A program made the translations under genes and the position numbers. This document shows, piece by piece, positions 15,805 through 23,193 of a stretch of 32,195 nt of DNA. The stretch lies in NCBI GenBank assembly GCA_029077825.1, contig JAQNCT010000024.1:1-32195 (forward strand), written 5' to 3'. Under the pieces are notes generated by a model, which was given only the letters and a program-made list of their open reading frames with translations, did no database searches and had not been told where the DNA came from. The DNA comes from Acidocella sp. (GTDB lineage: Bacteria; Pseudomonadota; Alphaproteobacteria; Acetobacterales; Acetobacteraceae). Each line of letters opens with the position of its first letter. Positions within the stretch are counted from its first letter, which is position 1.

Positions 15805-17100
15805 ATGCAAACCAACTTCACAACTAAACAATTGCAAAACCCCGAGATTGCAATTGCCAATAATATTTTACGAACCTGCGTGCATTGCGGCATGTGCACT
15901 GCCACGTGCCCCACGTTTGTTACGCTGGGTGATGAGCTGGATTCACCCCGCGGGCGCATTTATCTGATCAAAGACATGCTCGAGCATGACCGCCCGGCCT
16001 CCGAGGAGGAGGTGCTGCATATGGATAGGTGCCTTTCATGCTTGTCATGCATGACAACCTGCCCCTCGGGCGTGGATTACATGCATCTGGTGGATCATGC
16101 GCGGGTGCATATCAATGAGACTTACAAACGGCCTCTGACTGACCGTTTGCTGCGCGATGTGTTGGCGCAGATTTTGCCCTACCCTAAACGCATGCGGGCC
16201 GCACTGAACTTGGCGCGGCTGGGTAAGCCGTTTGCGTCATTGTTGCCGGGGCAGAGCATGTTGGTGAAGCGGCTGCGGGCCATGTTGAATCTGGCGCCGG
16301 TAAAAATGCCGGTGGCGCAATCATTGGGTGGTACGGTTCACAAAGCCATCGGTGAAACCAAAGGGCGGGTGGCGCTGCTGGCTGGTTGTGCGCAACAAGC
16401 GATTGGCCCTTCGATCAATACAGCCACCATTGAATTGCTGAATCGTCTGGGCATTGAGGTTGTAATACCGGCAGCGGCGGGCTGTTGCGGCGCCTTGGTG
16501 CACCATATGGGCCGCCATGAAGAAGCGCTGCAGGCCGCAAGGCGCAATGTGGCGGCCTGGAGTGATGGCCCGGAATTTGACGCGATTATTGTGAACACGT
16601 CAGGCTGCGGCACGGTGTTGAAGGATTATGGCTTTATGCTCCGCGACGATGCGATGGCAGCCAAAGCTGCTGCAGTTTCAGCCAAGAGCTTGGATATTTC
16701 CGAATATCTTTTGAAAATTTACCAACCAAGTCAGGTAGCGCCCGCCATTACGGTAGCGTATCATGCGGCGTGTTCATTGCAGCATGGCCAAAAAATAACC
16801 AGCGCGCCAAAAACATTACTGCGTAAGGCAGGGTTTAACGTGGTTGAACCGAAGGACCCGCATTTATGCTGTGGGTCAGCTGGTACTTATAATATCATGC
16901 AGCCTGATATTGCGGCGAGCCTGCGCCGGCGCAAGCTTGATAGTTTGAAAGCAAAATCACCCGATGTGATAGCCGCCGGCAATATTGGCTGCCTGACGCA
17001 ACTCGCTGGGGACAATGTTCCCACCGTGCATATGGTGGAATTGTTGAATTGGATGGCCGGTGGCAATAAGCCCGAGGCGCTGAATGGAGTGAATAAATGA
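15805..17100 (+). CDS. glcF: glycolate oxidase iron-sulphur subunit GlcF
   Basis: The 431-residue electron-transfer subunit has two [4Fe-4S] motifs: CVHCGMCTATCP (Cys25/28/31/35) and CLSCLSCMTTCP (Cys76/79/82/86). Two CCG domains follow, AGCCGALVHHMGRH and HLCCGSAGTYNIMQP, as in GlcF and heterodisulphide-reductase-type subunits. It passes electrons from the GlcD/GlcE flavins to the quinone pool. It begins at the base after the glcE stop. Its own stop overlaps the prpB start as ATGA (17097-17100), which ties the lyase to the oxidase operon. Confidence 0.95.
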   Translation: MQTNFTTKQLQNPEIAIANNILRTCVHCGMCTATCPTFVTLGDELDSPRGRIYLIKDMLEHDRPASEEEVLHMDRCLSCLSCMTTCPSGVDYMHLVDHARVHINETYKRPLTDRLLRDVLAQILPYPKRMRAALNLARLGKPFASLLPGQSMLVKRLRAMLNLAPVKMPVAQSLGGTVHKAIGETKGRVALLAGCAQQAIGPSINTATIELLNRLGIEVVIPAAAGCCGALVHHMGRHEEALQAARRNVAAWSDGPEFDAIIVNTSGCGTVLKDYGFMLRDDAMAAKAAAVSAKSLDISEYLLKIYQPSQVAPAITVAYHAACSLQHGQKITSAPKTLLRKAGFNVVEPKDPHLCCGSAGTYNIMQPDIAASLRRRKLDSLKAKSPDVIAAGNIGCLTQLAGDNVPTVHMVELLNWMAGGNKPEALNGVNK

Positions 17101-18011
17101 CCTATCTGTTAGGCCGCGATATTGCGCATGTTTCTGCTGGCGCCCGTTTGCGTAATTTGCTGGAACGCCCTGGTATTTTAGGAATTCCAGGGACGCATAA
17201 TGGCATTGCCTCACAACAGGCCAAGGCAGCAGGCTTTGAGGCTTGCTATCTTTCAGGCGCTGCGATGACAGCCTCAATGGGGCTGCCAGATTTGGGTATT
17301 ATCACCGTGGATGATGTTTGCTTTTTCATTCGCCAGGTCGCACGCGCTTCTGGTTTGCCAGTGTTGGTAGATGGCGATACGGGTTATGGCGAAGCGTTGA
17401 ATGTTATGAATATGGTGCGCAGTTTTGAAGATGCCGGCGCTGCCGGGGTGCATCTGGAAGACCAGATTTTGCCAAAAAAATGCGGGCATTTGAACGACAA
17501 AAAGCTCGCAACGCCGCAGGATATGGCCAATAAAATTGCAGCCGCTGCCCATGCCCGGCGCCATTTATATATTATCGCCCGCACAGATGCTGCGGCAAGT
17601 GAGGGCATGGATGGTGCCGTGGCGCGCGCCAAATTATATATGGAAGCTGGTGCTGATGCCATCTTCCCTGAGGCGATGAACACCGAAGCCATGTTCCGCG
17701 AGTTTGCCTCCCGCATGCCAGGTGTGCCGTTACTCGCAAACATGACTGAGTTTGGCCGTACGCCCTTTTTCACCAAGCAACAATTTGAGGAGTTTGGTTA
17801 TAAAATGGTTATCTGGCCCGTAACGTCTCTGCGGGTGACAGCCAAGGCCAGTGAAAAATTATATGCCGCCATCGCCCGCGACGGTGGGGCGCATAATTGC
17901 GTGGACCAGATGCTTACCCGCGCCGATTTATATGAAACGATTGGCTACGCGGCGTTCGAGGCTCTGGACGCCAGCATCGTGAAAACCGTGGTTCCCGAAC
18001 CGATTGTGTGA
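17097..18011 (+). CDS. prpB: 2-methylisocitrate lyase (PEP mutase/ICL superfamily)
   Basis: The 304-residue lyase cleaves 2-methylisocitrate to succinate and pyruvate. LVDGDTGYGEA (90-100) holds the Mg-binding aspartates, VHLEDQ (118-123) follows, and LPKKCGHL (125-132) contains the catalytic-Cys KKCGH signature shared by PrpB and isocitrate lyase. ARTDA and NMTEFGRTPFF match PrpB rather than the much longer isocitrate lyases. The length is normal. The ATG overlaps the glcF stop, so it is the fourth gene of the glc operon and is not beside prpD/prpC. The last 84 bp overlap the 3' end of the opposing hydrolase gene. Substrate preference between methylisocitrate and a related C4-C6 acid is not settled by sequence. 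Confidence 0.9.
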   Translation: MTYLLGRDIAHVSAGARLRNLLERPGILGIPGTHNGIASQQAKAAGFEACYLSGAAMTASMGLPDLGIITVDDVCFFIRQVARASGLPVLVDGDTGYGEALNVMNMVRSFEDAGAAGVHLEDQILPKKCGHLNDKKLATPQDMANKIAAAAHARRHLYIIARTDAAASEGMDGAVARAKLYMEAGADAIFPEAMNTEAMFREFASRMPGVPLLANMTEFGRTPFFTKQQFEEFGYKMVIWPVTSLRVTAKASEKLYAAIARDGGAHNCVDQMLTRADLYETIGYAAFEALDASIVKTVVPEPIV

Positions 18012-18890
18012 GATATCCTCGTTGGTGACACCGGTGTCCTTGATGTTGTTTTGGATGAAATCATCTAGCACCCGATTGAAGGCTTCCGGGTACTCCCAGA
18101 ACATCATGCGGCCTCCGAACACCATGGTTTTGGCTTCCGGCAGGATGGTTCGCAGATAACGCTGGGCTTTCTCTGCCCAATGTTGCGCGATAACATATAA
18201 AGTTGGCTTGACGCGTGAGACCGCAATGGCGGACGCCAAATTATCTGAGAACATGGCGGATGCAAAAAGCTGAGCTGCCACCAGCGGCGGGGTTTTCAAA
18301 GCCTGAGCCATGATCCAGCTAAGTTCATGAAACTCCAGGTTACGCTGAATCAGTATGGTTTCAACATAGTCCCGCAGATATTGGGCCTGCCCCCTGACAT
18401 CGCGCAAGTACAAGGTGTGCACGGCGGAAACCTCTTCAAGAGAGGCTTCTACCCAAGCGTCTCTTTCAAAGGACATGCTGCGCGGTGGCGCATCGATGGA
18501 GATATGCGCTGCCACCGTGTGGGCGCCTTTCAGCTTTATGTAGCCTAGGCTGGTGTGGCACCCCGCCGCCCAGCCGACCAGAACCGGGTTCTTAACCTTC
18601 AATGTATCAAGCAGTTTTACCAGGTCCTCGGCGTGCGATAGATAATCATTGCCGTCCGGCGAGTGGCTGGACGCACCTTGGCTACGGGGATCGTAGGTGA
18701 TGACACGGTATTTTTTGGAAAGCGGCTCAACCTGCTTTTCGAATATGTTCTTGGAGAAGGTCCAGCCGGGAATGAATACAATTGGTTGCCCGGCACCTTG
18801 ATCTATATACGACAGCTCAGCTCCGGGGGCGACTGCGGCGCGGCCACTCTCCTTCAAGGACGACAAATGTTCGTATTCTATGTTCGCCAT
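17928..18890 (-). CDS. alpha/beta-hydrolase-fold protein lacking catalytic residues
   Basis: The 320-residue protein has the alpha/beta hydrolase layout: GQPIVFIPGWTFS (oxyanion turn PGW at 41-43), YRVITYDPRSQGAS, then LVGWAAGCHTS where the nucleophile elbow GxSxG should be. The C-terminal FGGRMMFWEYPEAFN falls where GGHMxFWExPExF is usual. The nucleophile is therefore Ala108 and the usual His is Arg261; no acidic residue is evident at VIAQHWAEK. The fold is kept but catalysis is unlikely. I choose ATG 18890 because GGAGG lies 8 nt upstream; the ATG five codons earlier overlaps that site. The last 27 codons run antisense through prpB, so the C-terminal tail is probably not native to the family. 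It may be a binding or sensory protein. Confidence 0.75.
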   Translation of the reverse strand: MANIEYEHLSSLKESGRAAVAPGAELSYIDQGAGQPIVFIPGWTFSKNIFEKQVEPLSKKYRVITYDPRSQGASSHSPDGNDYLSHAEDLVKLLDTLKVKNPVLVGWAAGCHTSLGYIKLKGAHTVAAHISIDAPPRSMSFERDAWVEASLEEVSAVHTLYLRDVRGQAQYLRDYVETILIQRNLEFHELSWIMAQALKTPPLVAAQLFASAMFSDNLASAIAVSRVKPTLYVIAQHWAEKAQRYLRTILPEAKTMVFGGRMMFWEYPEAFNRVLDDFIQNNIKDTGVTNEDISHNRFGNHGFHDAGVQSLERRVANRFI

Positions 18891-18931
18891 ACGCAGTACC
18901 TCCATTTGAGATGATGCGGACTAATAGGTTT

Positions 18932-18953
18932 GAAAAGTTTAGGAAAAGTTTCC
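18932..18953. promoter_or_regulatory. tandem GAAAAGTTT elements upstream of the hydrolase gene
   Basis: GAAAAGTTT occurs at 18932-18940 and 18943-18951, 11 bp apart (one helical turn). The second copy sits in the palindrome GGAAAAGTTTCC (18942-18953). The 194-bp divergent gap is clearly AT-rich. This suggests a regulator site, though it may be chance in AT-rich DNA. Confidence 0.25.
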
Positions 18954-19084
18954 GAATGCCAAGTCAGTCTTCATATTTAGATGTTCGTTACCATAAATTA
19001 ACAAGCTAGTGGAGTCTTTATGTCACAAAATTTTATTTTTTTGGCACGTCCTTGAACCAGAGGACGGCAATTTAGGCAAAAACT

Positions 19085-20167
19085 ATGGCCCCTTGGTTCA
19101 TTGGTTCAGAAATCTATCGTCTGCCGGTTTTCCAACCGCCGCACCCCTTGGCGGTGCCGCGCGCGATGTTAGCCTACGATGTTTGCTGTGCGTTAAATTG
19201 GCTTCCTGACAGTAAATATCTGGAGAGTCCTATGGCAACTCAGGCTGAGTTGGCGGTTTTCCACGCGCCCGATTACATTTCAGCTTTGCAACAAGCCGAG
19301 GTTGCGCAAAGCCTGCCGCTGGAGCTGCGGGCGCGTTATCGGATAGGCATTGAATCCAACGACATCCATCCGGCAGTGTTCCGACGTCCTGCAACCTCTG
19401 CGGGAGGTTCCTTGATGGCAGCGGACCTGACGGCCGATGGCGGGGTGGTGTATGCGCCGGGTGCTGGCAATCATCACGGCATGCCAAACCGGGCTAGCGG
19501 CTTTTGTTTTGTAAATGACATCGCACTGAGCATTTTAAGGTGGCGCGCCATGGGCGTGCGCCGGGTGGCCTATCTGGACCTGGATGCCCACCATGGCGAC
19601 GGGGTGGAGGCGGCGTTCGCCAATAATCCGGATGTTCTCACCATTTCGGTTCATGAAGCGGGCCGCTGGCCTCGAACCGGCACAGCCAGCGCGCCAGAGC
19701 GTGGCTGCTGGAACTTCCCGGTGCCGTCGGAACTGAATGACAGCGAGCTGAGGTTTTTGTTGGAAGCCAAAATCCTGCCGCTGATAACAGCGCATGCGCC
19801 TGAGGCCATCATGGTTTTGCCGGGTGCTGATGCTCTGGCTGATGACCCGATGAGCCGTCTGTCGCTTTCGAACAACGCATTGTGGGATACGGTGCAGGCG
19901 GTACGCGGCCTGGCGCCCCGGCTGGTTGTGCTGGGCGGCGGTGGCTATAACCCTTTCACCTTGGCGCGCTGCTGGGCTGGCGTCTGGGCGATTTTGAATG
20001 ATATTGAAATTCCTGACGCTTTACCCTTGCCGGCGCAGGACTTGCTGCGGGGTGTGGCGTATTTCCGGGCGGCGGGACGAAACCCGCCCGCCCGCTGGTT
20101 TGAACAATTGCGTGATGCCCCGGCCGAAGGGCCGGTGCGCAACGAGGTAAAGGGCTTATGCGTATGA
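19085..20167 (+). CDS. class I/II histone deacetylase family protein (AcuC-like)
   Basis: The 360-residue zinc deacetylase of the HDAC/AcuC/acetylpolyamine amidohydrolase superfamily has GAGNHHG (His130/131), YLDLDAHHGDGV (Asp167 and His169 as zinc ligands), PGADALADDP (third ligand Asp249) and GGGGYNP (catalytic Tyr288). All active-site residues are kept. Substrates could be acetyl-lysine proteins (acetyl-CoA synthetase in AcuC systems) or acetylated small molecules. The neighbourhood does not decide. ATG 19085 has a poor ribosome binding site. The stop overlaps the DUF192 start as ATGA. Confidence 0.88.
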   Translation: MAPWFIGSEIYRLPVFQPPHPLAVPRAMLAYDVCCALNWLPDSKYLESPMATQAELAVFHAPDYISALQQAEVAQSLPLELRARYRIGIESNDIHPAVFRRPATSAGGSLMAADLTADGGVVYAPGAGNHHGMPNRASGFCFVNDIALSILRWRAMGVRRVAYLDLDAHHGDGVEAAFANNPDVLTISVHEAGRWPRTGTASAPERGCWNFPVPSELNDSELRFLLEAKILPLITAHAPEAIMVLPGADALADDPMSRLSLSNNALWDTVQAVRGLAPRLVVLGGGGYNPFTLARCWAGVWAILNDIEIPDALPLPAQDLLRGVAYFRAAGRNPPARWFEQLRDAPAEGPVRNEVKGLCV

Positions 20168-20640
20168 AATTAGTGTTGCTGACGGCAGCTTTGGTGATGG
20201 TAACCAGCGTTGCGCGCGCCGATTCCAATGATCCAACGGGCCCGCAGCCCAAATTACCCACCGAACAGCTCACCATTATCTCCGATGACGGCAAAAGCCA
20301 TGTGTTTAACGTAGAGGTGGCATCCACAACCGCGCAGCAGGACACCGGCCTGATGTTCCGCCCGGTGGTGCCAGCGGACTCCGGCATGCTGTTCCCTTGG
20401 CCGCAGCCGCAGATGTCCGAGATGTGGATGAAAAATACCATTGCGCCGCTGGACATGGTGTTCATCGGTGCCGATGGCACGGTAAAGGCGATTGCCGAGA
20501 ACACCGTGCCTTACAGCCTGAAAGATATCTCCAGCGGCGTGCCGGTTTTAGCCACTTTAGAACTACAGGCGGGAATCACGGCGGCTGAAGATATCAATGT
20601 TGGTGATAAGGTGATTGCCAAGCAGTTCCCCGGCGGCTAA
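20164..20640 (+). CDS. exported DUF192 family protein
   Basis: The 158-residue protein has an N-terminal signal peptide ([19 protein letters not shown], cleavage predicted after ARA). The DUF192 domain follows: [47 protein letters not shown] and [10 protein letters not shown]. The family is a small beta-barrel of unknown role, usually periplasmic. I start at ATG 20164, which has AAAGGG 9 nt upstream and overlaps the deacetylase stop as ATGA; an ATG two codons earlier is too close to that site. tRNA-Pro begins 14 bp after its stop, so it may be read through from this operon. Confidence 0.9.
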   Translation: MKLVLLTAALVMVTSVARADSNDPTGPQPKLPTEQLTIISDDGKSHVFNVEVASTTAQQDTGLMFRPVVPADSGMLFPWPQPQMSEMWMKNTIAPLDMVFIGADGTVKAIAENTVPYSLKDISSGVPVLATLELQAGITAAEDINVGDKVIAKQFPGG

Positions 20641-20654
20641 GCCGTGCCCTATGG

Positions 20655-20731
20655 CGGGGCGTGGCGCAGCCTGGTAGCGCGCTTGTTTTGGGTACAAGAG
20701 GCCCCCGGTTCGAATCCGGGCGCCCCGACCA
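20655..20731 (+). tRNA. tRNA-Pro (anticodon UGG)
   Basis: The acceptor arms CGGGGCG (20655-20661) and CGCCCCG (20721-20727) pair. The anticodon stem CTTGT/ACAAG encloses the loop TTTGGGT, anticodon TGG. GGTTCGAATCC forms the T-arm, and the encoded CCA is at 20729-20731. The length is 77 nt. Confidence 0.97.
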
Positions 20732-20762
20732 TGTTAAGGCCCGACTTTCAAAGGAACATATG

Positions 20763-21068
20763 ATGCGTGCACGTATTTTTCTGCCTCCCCGGTCGGCCAT
20801 GCAGTCGGGCTCCGCCAAAACGCATCGTTGGGTGCTGGAGTTTGAGCCGAATGCCGCCAAAATACGTGACCCGCTGATGGGCTGGACTGGCAGCGATGAC
20901 ATGCTCTCACAGGTGCGGCTGAGCTTCGATACCAGAGAGACAGCCATTGCCTATGCGCAAGCGCACGGCATTGCCTATGATCTGGAAATTCCAACGGCAC
21001 GTGTGACCAAGCCCAAAGCCTATGCTGATAATTTCCGCGCCGACCGCAAGGAAAACTGGACTCACTAA
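20763..21068 (+). CDS. complex I accessory subunit (ETC_C1_NDUFS4-like)
   Basis: The 101-residue protein belongs to the family of the mitochondrial 18-kDa subunit NDUFS4, present in alphaproteobacterial NADH:quinone oxidoreductase. Diagnostic blocks are [66 protein letters not shown] and the end [17 protein letters not shown]. It binds near the NADH-oxidising arm and helps assembly or stability. Two adjacent ATGs are possible (20760, 20763); AAGGA with 7-nt spacing favours 20763. The gene lies between tRNA-Pro and tRNA-Arg, away from the nuo cluster, as in many alphaproteobacteria. Confidence 0.95.
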   Translation: MRARIFLPPRSAMQSGSAKTHRWVLEFEPNAAKIRDPLMGWTGSDDMLSQVRLSFDTRETAIAYAQAHGIAYDLEIPTARVTKPKAYADNFRADRKENWTH

Positions 21069-21079
21069 TCCACGCTTTA

Positions 21080-21156
21080 GCGCCCTTAGCTCAGATGGAT
21101 AGAGCACGAGACTTCTAATCTTGAGGCCGGTGGTTCGACTCCACCAGGGCGCGCCA
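21080..21156 (+). tRNA. tRNA-Arg (anticodon UCU)
   Basis: The acceptor GCGCCCT (21080-21086) pairs with AGGGCGC (21146-21152). The anticodon stem CGAGA/TCTTG encloses loop CTTCTAA, anticodon TCT. The T-arm contains GGTTCGACTCC and the CCA is encoded at 21154-21156. It decodes AGA/AGG. The deoxyribosyltransferase gene on the other strand ends 5 bp away. Confidence 0.96.
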
Positions 21157-21161
21157 GTTTT

Positions 21162-21731
21162 TCAGAATGCAGATTTAAACTTAGCGGTTCTGGTTTGGCG
21201 CACGATACCAGCAACGCAGGCTTCAAAAACATCCAGCGCATCAAAAGCGCGGTCTTTGCCGTCTGGTGGCAGCATTACCGGCAGGCCGCCGCCAAATTCC
21301 AGCGCACCCGGAACCATTAAATTATCCGTCAAGCCAAAATTTTCCACCACCAGCCCGGGCAACCCGTCTGGCATGGCGGCAATTTGGGCAAGGCTGCGGG
21401 CCGTGAAGCTGGCGGCGCTGTTGGAGTAGCCAAAAATCGGCTTCCCGCGTCCCAGAAACCAGCCCAATTCCACCAGCGTGCCAGCATCCGCTGAAGCGCC
21501 GCGGAACGGTGTCAGATTGGCGATGATGATGTCGCAGTCTTCCATCATCTCGATGTCTTTACGAAAAATTGCGCGCCAGACATCAGTTGTTGAACCGGTT
21601 GAAATCTGGTTCTGGTCTTCAAGCGGTGCCAAGCCGGTAAGTCCGTAGATTGCGCAAATCCTGATTTTTTCGGCCGCGTGTTGTGCGGCGTTGGGAAGAA
21701 AAACATCCGGCCCGGCCAGATAGGCTTTCAT
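21162..21731 (-). CDS. nucleoside 2-deoxyribosyltransferase family protein
   Basis: The 189-residue protein has the NDT fold: MKAYLAGPDVFLPNA at the start, FRKDIEMMEDCDIIIANLTPFRG, and SADAGTLVELGWFLGRGKPIFGY, where the Glu of DAGTLVEL (about 91) is the catalytic nucleophile position. Family members exchange bases between 2'-deoxyribonucleosides or hydrolyse N-glycosidic bonds (CMP N-glycosidases such as MilB are in the same superfamily). The ATG overlaps the permease stop (ATGA), so it is the last gene of a four-gene chain with an ABC importer. Transferase versus hydrolase, and which base, cannot be decided here. Confidence 0.88.
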   Translation of the reverse strand: MKAYLAGPDVFLPNAAQHAAEKIRICAIYGLTGLAPLEDQNQISTGSTTDVWRAIFRKDIEMMEDCDIIIANLTPFRGASADAGTLVELGWFLGRGKPIFGYSNSAASFTARSLAQIAAMPDGLPGLVVENFGLTDNLMVPGALEFGGGLPVMLPPDGKDRAFDALDVFEACVAGIVRQTRTAKFKSAF

Positions 21732-22474
21732 GAAAATCCTCTGCGGTTATCCGGTGCCCAATAAATCAGTTTTCGCAAGATACGGTCAACAATGGTGAAC
21801 AGCAGCACCGCCAGCACACATAGAACAAATAGTGCTGCGAACATCACGTCGGTTTGAATCCGCGCATTGGCGTTGATCATCACATAGCCCAGGCCTGACG
21901 AGGCGCCGACCCATTCGCCGATAATGGCCCCGATGGGTGCCAGTGCCGTGGCAACCCGCAAGCCCGATGCGAAGGCGGGCAATGCGGCGGGCAGGCGGAC
22001 GTAGCATAGGGTTGAGAATCGCGAGGCGTTCATGGCGGCGGCCATATCGAGCCAGCCCGGTTCGGTAAGGTTCAGCCCATCTGCCAGCGAGGCGGTGACG
22101 GGGAAAAAAATCACCAGTATTGTCATGATGATTTTTGATGTCATGCCAAAGCCAAACCAAAGCACCAACAAAGGGGCGAGAGCAAAAACAGGAATCGCCT
22201 GACTGAGCACCAGCACCGGCATCAGCCAGCGCTGCAGGGGCGGCAAGGCGGCCATGGCTAATGCGGCCAGGGCACCCAGCAATGTGCCGAAGAACAAGCC
22301 GAGCAGGATTTCTGCAAGAGTGACCAGCGTATTATCAAACAACAAATTTCGCTGCGCGATCAGGGCGACTGCCACTGATTGCGGGGTTGGCAGCATGTAA
22401 GGCGGCACCGGGCAAAACTGCGTAACCGCCCACCATACGGCCAGAAATACCGCGAAAGTGACAATCCCCCTCAT
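21728..22474 (-). CDS. ABC transporter permease (ThiX / SsuC-TauC-NrtB type)
   Basis: The 248-residue integral membrane protein has about six hydrophobic segments. Its BPD_transp_1 EAA loop runs EPGWLDMAAAMNASRFSTLCYVRLP with ALPAFASGLRVATALAPIGAIIGEW following. It begins MRGIVTFAVFLAVWWAVTQF. This permease group carries sulfonates, nitrate or thiamine pyrimidine precursors. The adjacent ThiY/NMT1-like binding protein points to a pyrimidine or related compound. The start overlaps the ATPase stop (ATGA) and its stop overlaps the deoxyribosyltransferase start, so all four genes are coupled. Confidence 0.92.
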   Translation of the reverse strand: MRGIVTFAVFLAVWWAVTQFCPVPPYMLPTPQSVAVALIAQRNLLFDNTLVTLAEILLGLFFGTLLGALAALAMAALPPLQRWLMPVLVLSQAIPVFALAPLLVLWFGFGMTSKIIMTILVIFFPVTASLADGLNLTEPGWLDMAAAMNASRFSTLCYVRLPAALPAFASGLRVATALAPIGAIIGEWVGASSGLGYVMINANARIQTDVMFAALFVLCVLAVLLFTIVDRILRKLIYWAPDNRRGFS

Positions 22475-23193
22475 TGCGCCAGCATTCGCAAAAGTTCAGC
22501 CTGTGTCTGCAATACCAACAAATTATCAGGCGCACGCGGTGGTATGCCTGGCACCTCAACAGGGGCTTCCAGCCCCGCCGGCGCGCCCGTTAGCACCACC
22601 AAGTGATGGCTGATCCGGCACGCTTCCATCGGGTCATGGGTGATCAGTAACGTGGTGCAGCCGGACAATAATTCGGCGGCAAGGTCCTGGATTTTCGTGC
22701 GCGTGATGGCATCAAGGGCTGAGAAAGGTTCATCCATCAATACAATCGGGCGCGCCTCATACAAGGTGCGGGCGATTGCCACACGCTGGCGCATACCGCC
22801 GGATAGCTCCACCGGCAAAGATTTTGCGCGTTCAGCCAGACCCACGCGTTCCAGTAGATTCATCGCGCGGTCAGGCTCGGGTTTCATGCCGCGCAGCTTG
22901 GCGCCGAGCATCACATTATCGATCACCCGCGCCCACGGCAGCAGCAAATCCTGCTGCGCCATGTAGGCAATGCGCCCGCTCAGCGGGGCATTATCAGAGG
23001 CTGTGACTTGCCCGGCAAACGGTGCTTCCAGCCCCGCGATAATGCGCAGCAGGCTGGTTTTTCCAACACCGCTTGGTCCCAAAAGAGCCACCAATTGGCC
23101 AGATGGAATGACAAGATTCAAATTCTCAAAAATAATCTGCCCGCCGTAATGCAAAGCCAGATTCTGGATATGCAGGGACGGGCAGAAACTCAC
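22471..23193 (-). CDS. ABC transporter ATP-binding protein (ThiZ-like)
   Basis: The 240-residue ATPase has Walker A GPSGVGKTS (39-47), Q-loop MAQQDLLLPW, signature LSGGMRQRVAIAR (130-142), Walker B IVLMDEPFSALD (150-161) and switch His in LLITHDPMEA. It belongs to the SsuB/TauB/ThiZ cluster that energises uptake with the neighbouring permease. The start is GTG at 23193-23191, overlapping the binding-protein stop as GTGA; the first nine codons have the usual variable N-terminus. Specificity comes from the binding protein. Confidence 0.94.
   Translation of the reverse strand: MSFCPSLHIQNLALHYGGQIIFENLNLVIPSGQLVALLGPSGVGKTSLLRIIAGLEAPFAGQVTASDNAPLSGRIAYMAQQDLLLPWARVIDNVMLGAKLRGMKPEPDRAMNLLERVGLAERAKSLPVELSGGMRQRVAIARTLYEARPIVLMDEPFSALDAITRTKIQDLAAELLSGCTTLLITHDPMEACRISHHLVVLTGAPAGLEAPVEVPGIPPRAPDNLLVLQTQAELLRMLAQ

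Noticed and set aside
20661-20762. Upstream extension of the NDUFS4-like gene
   Set aside because: It reads through tRNA-Pro; the AAGGA site and family N-terminus place the start at 20763.
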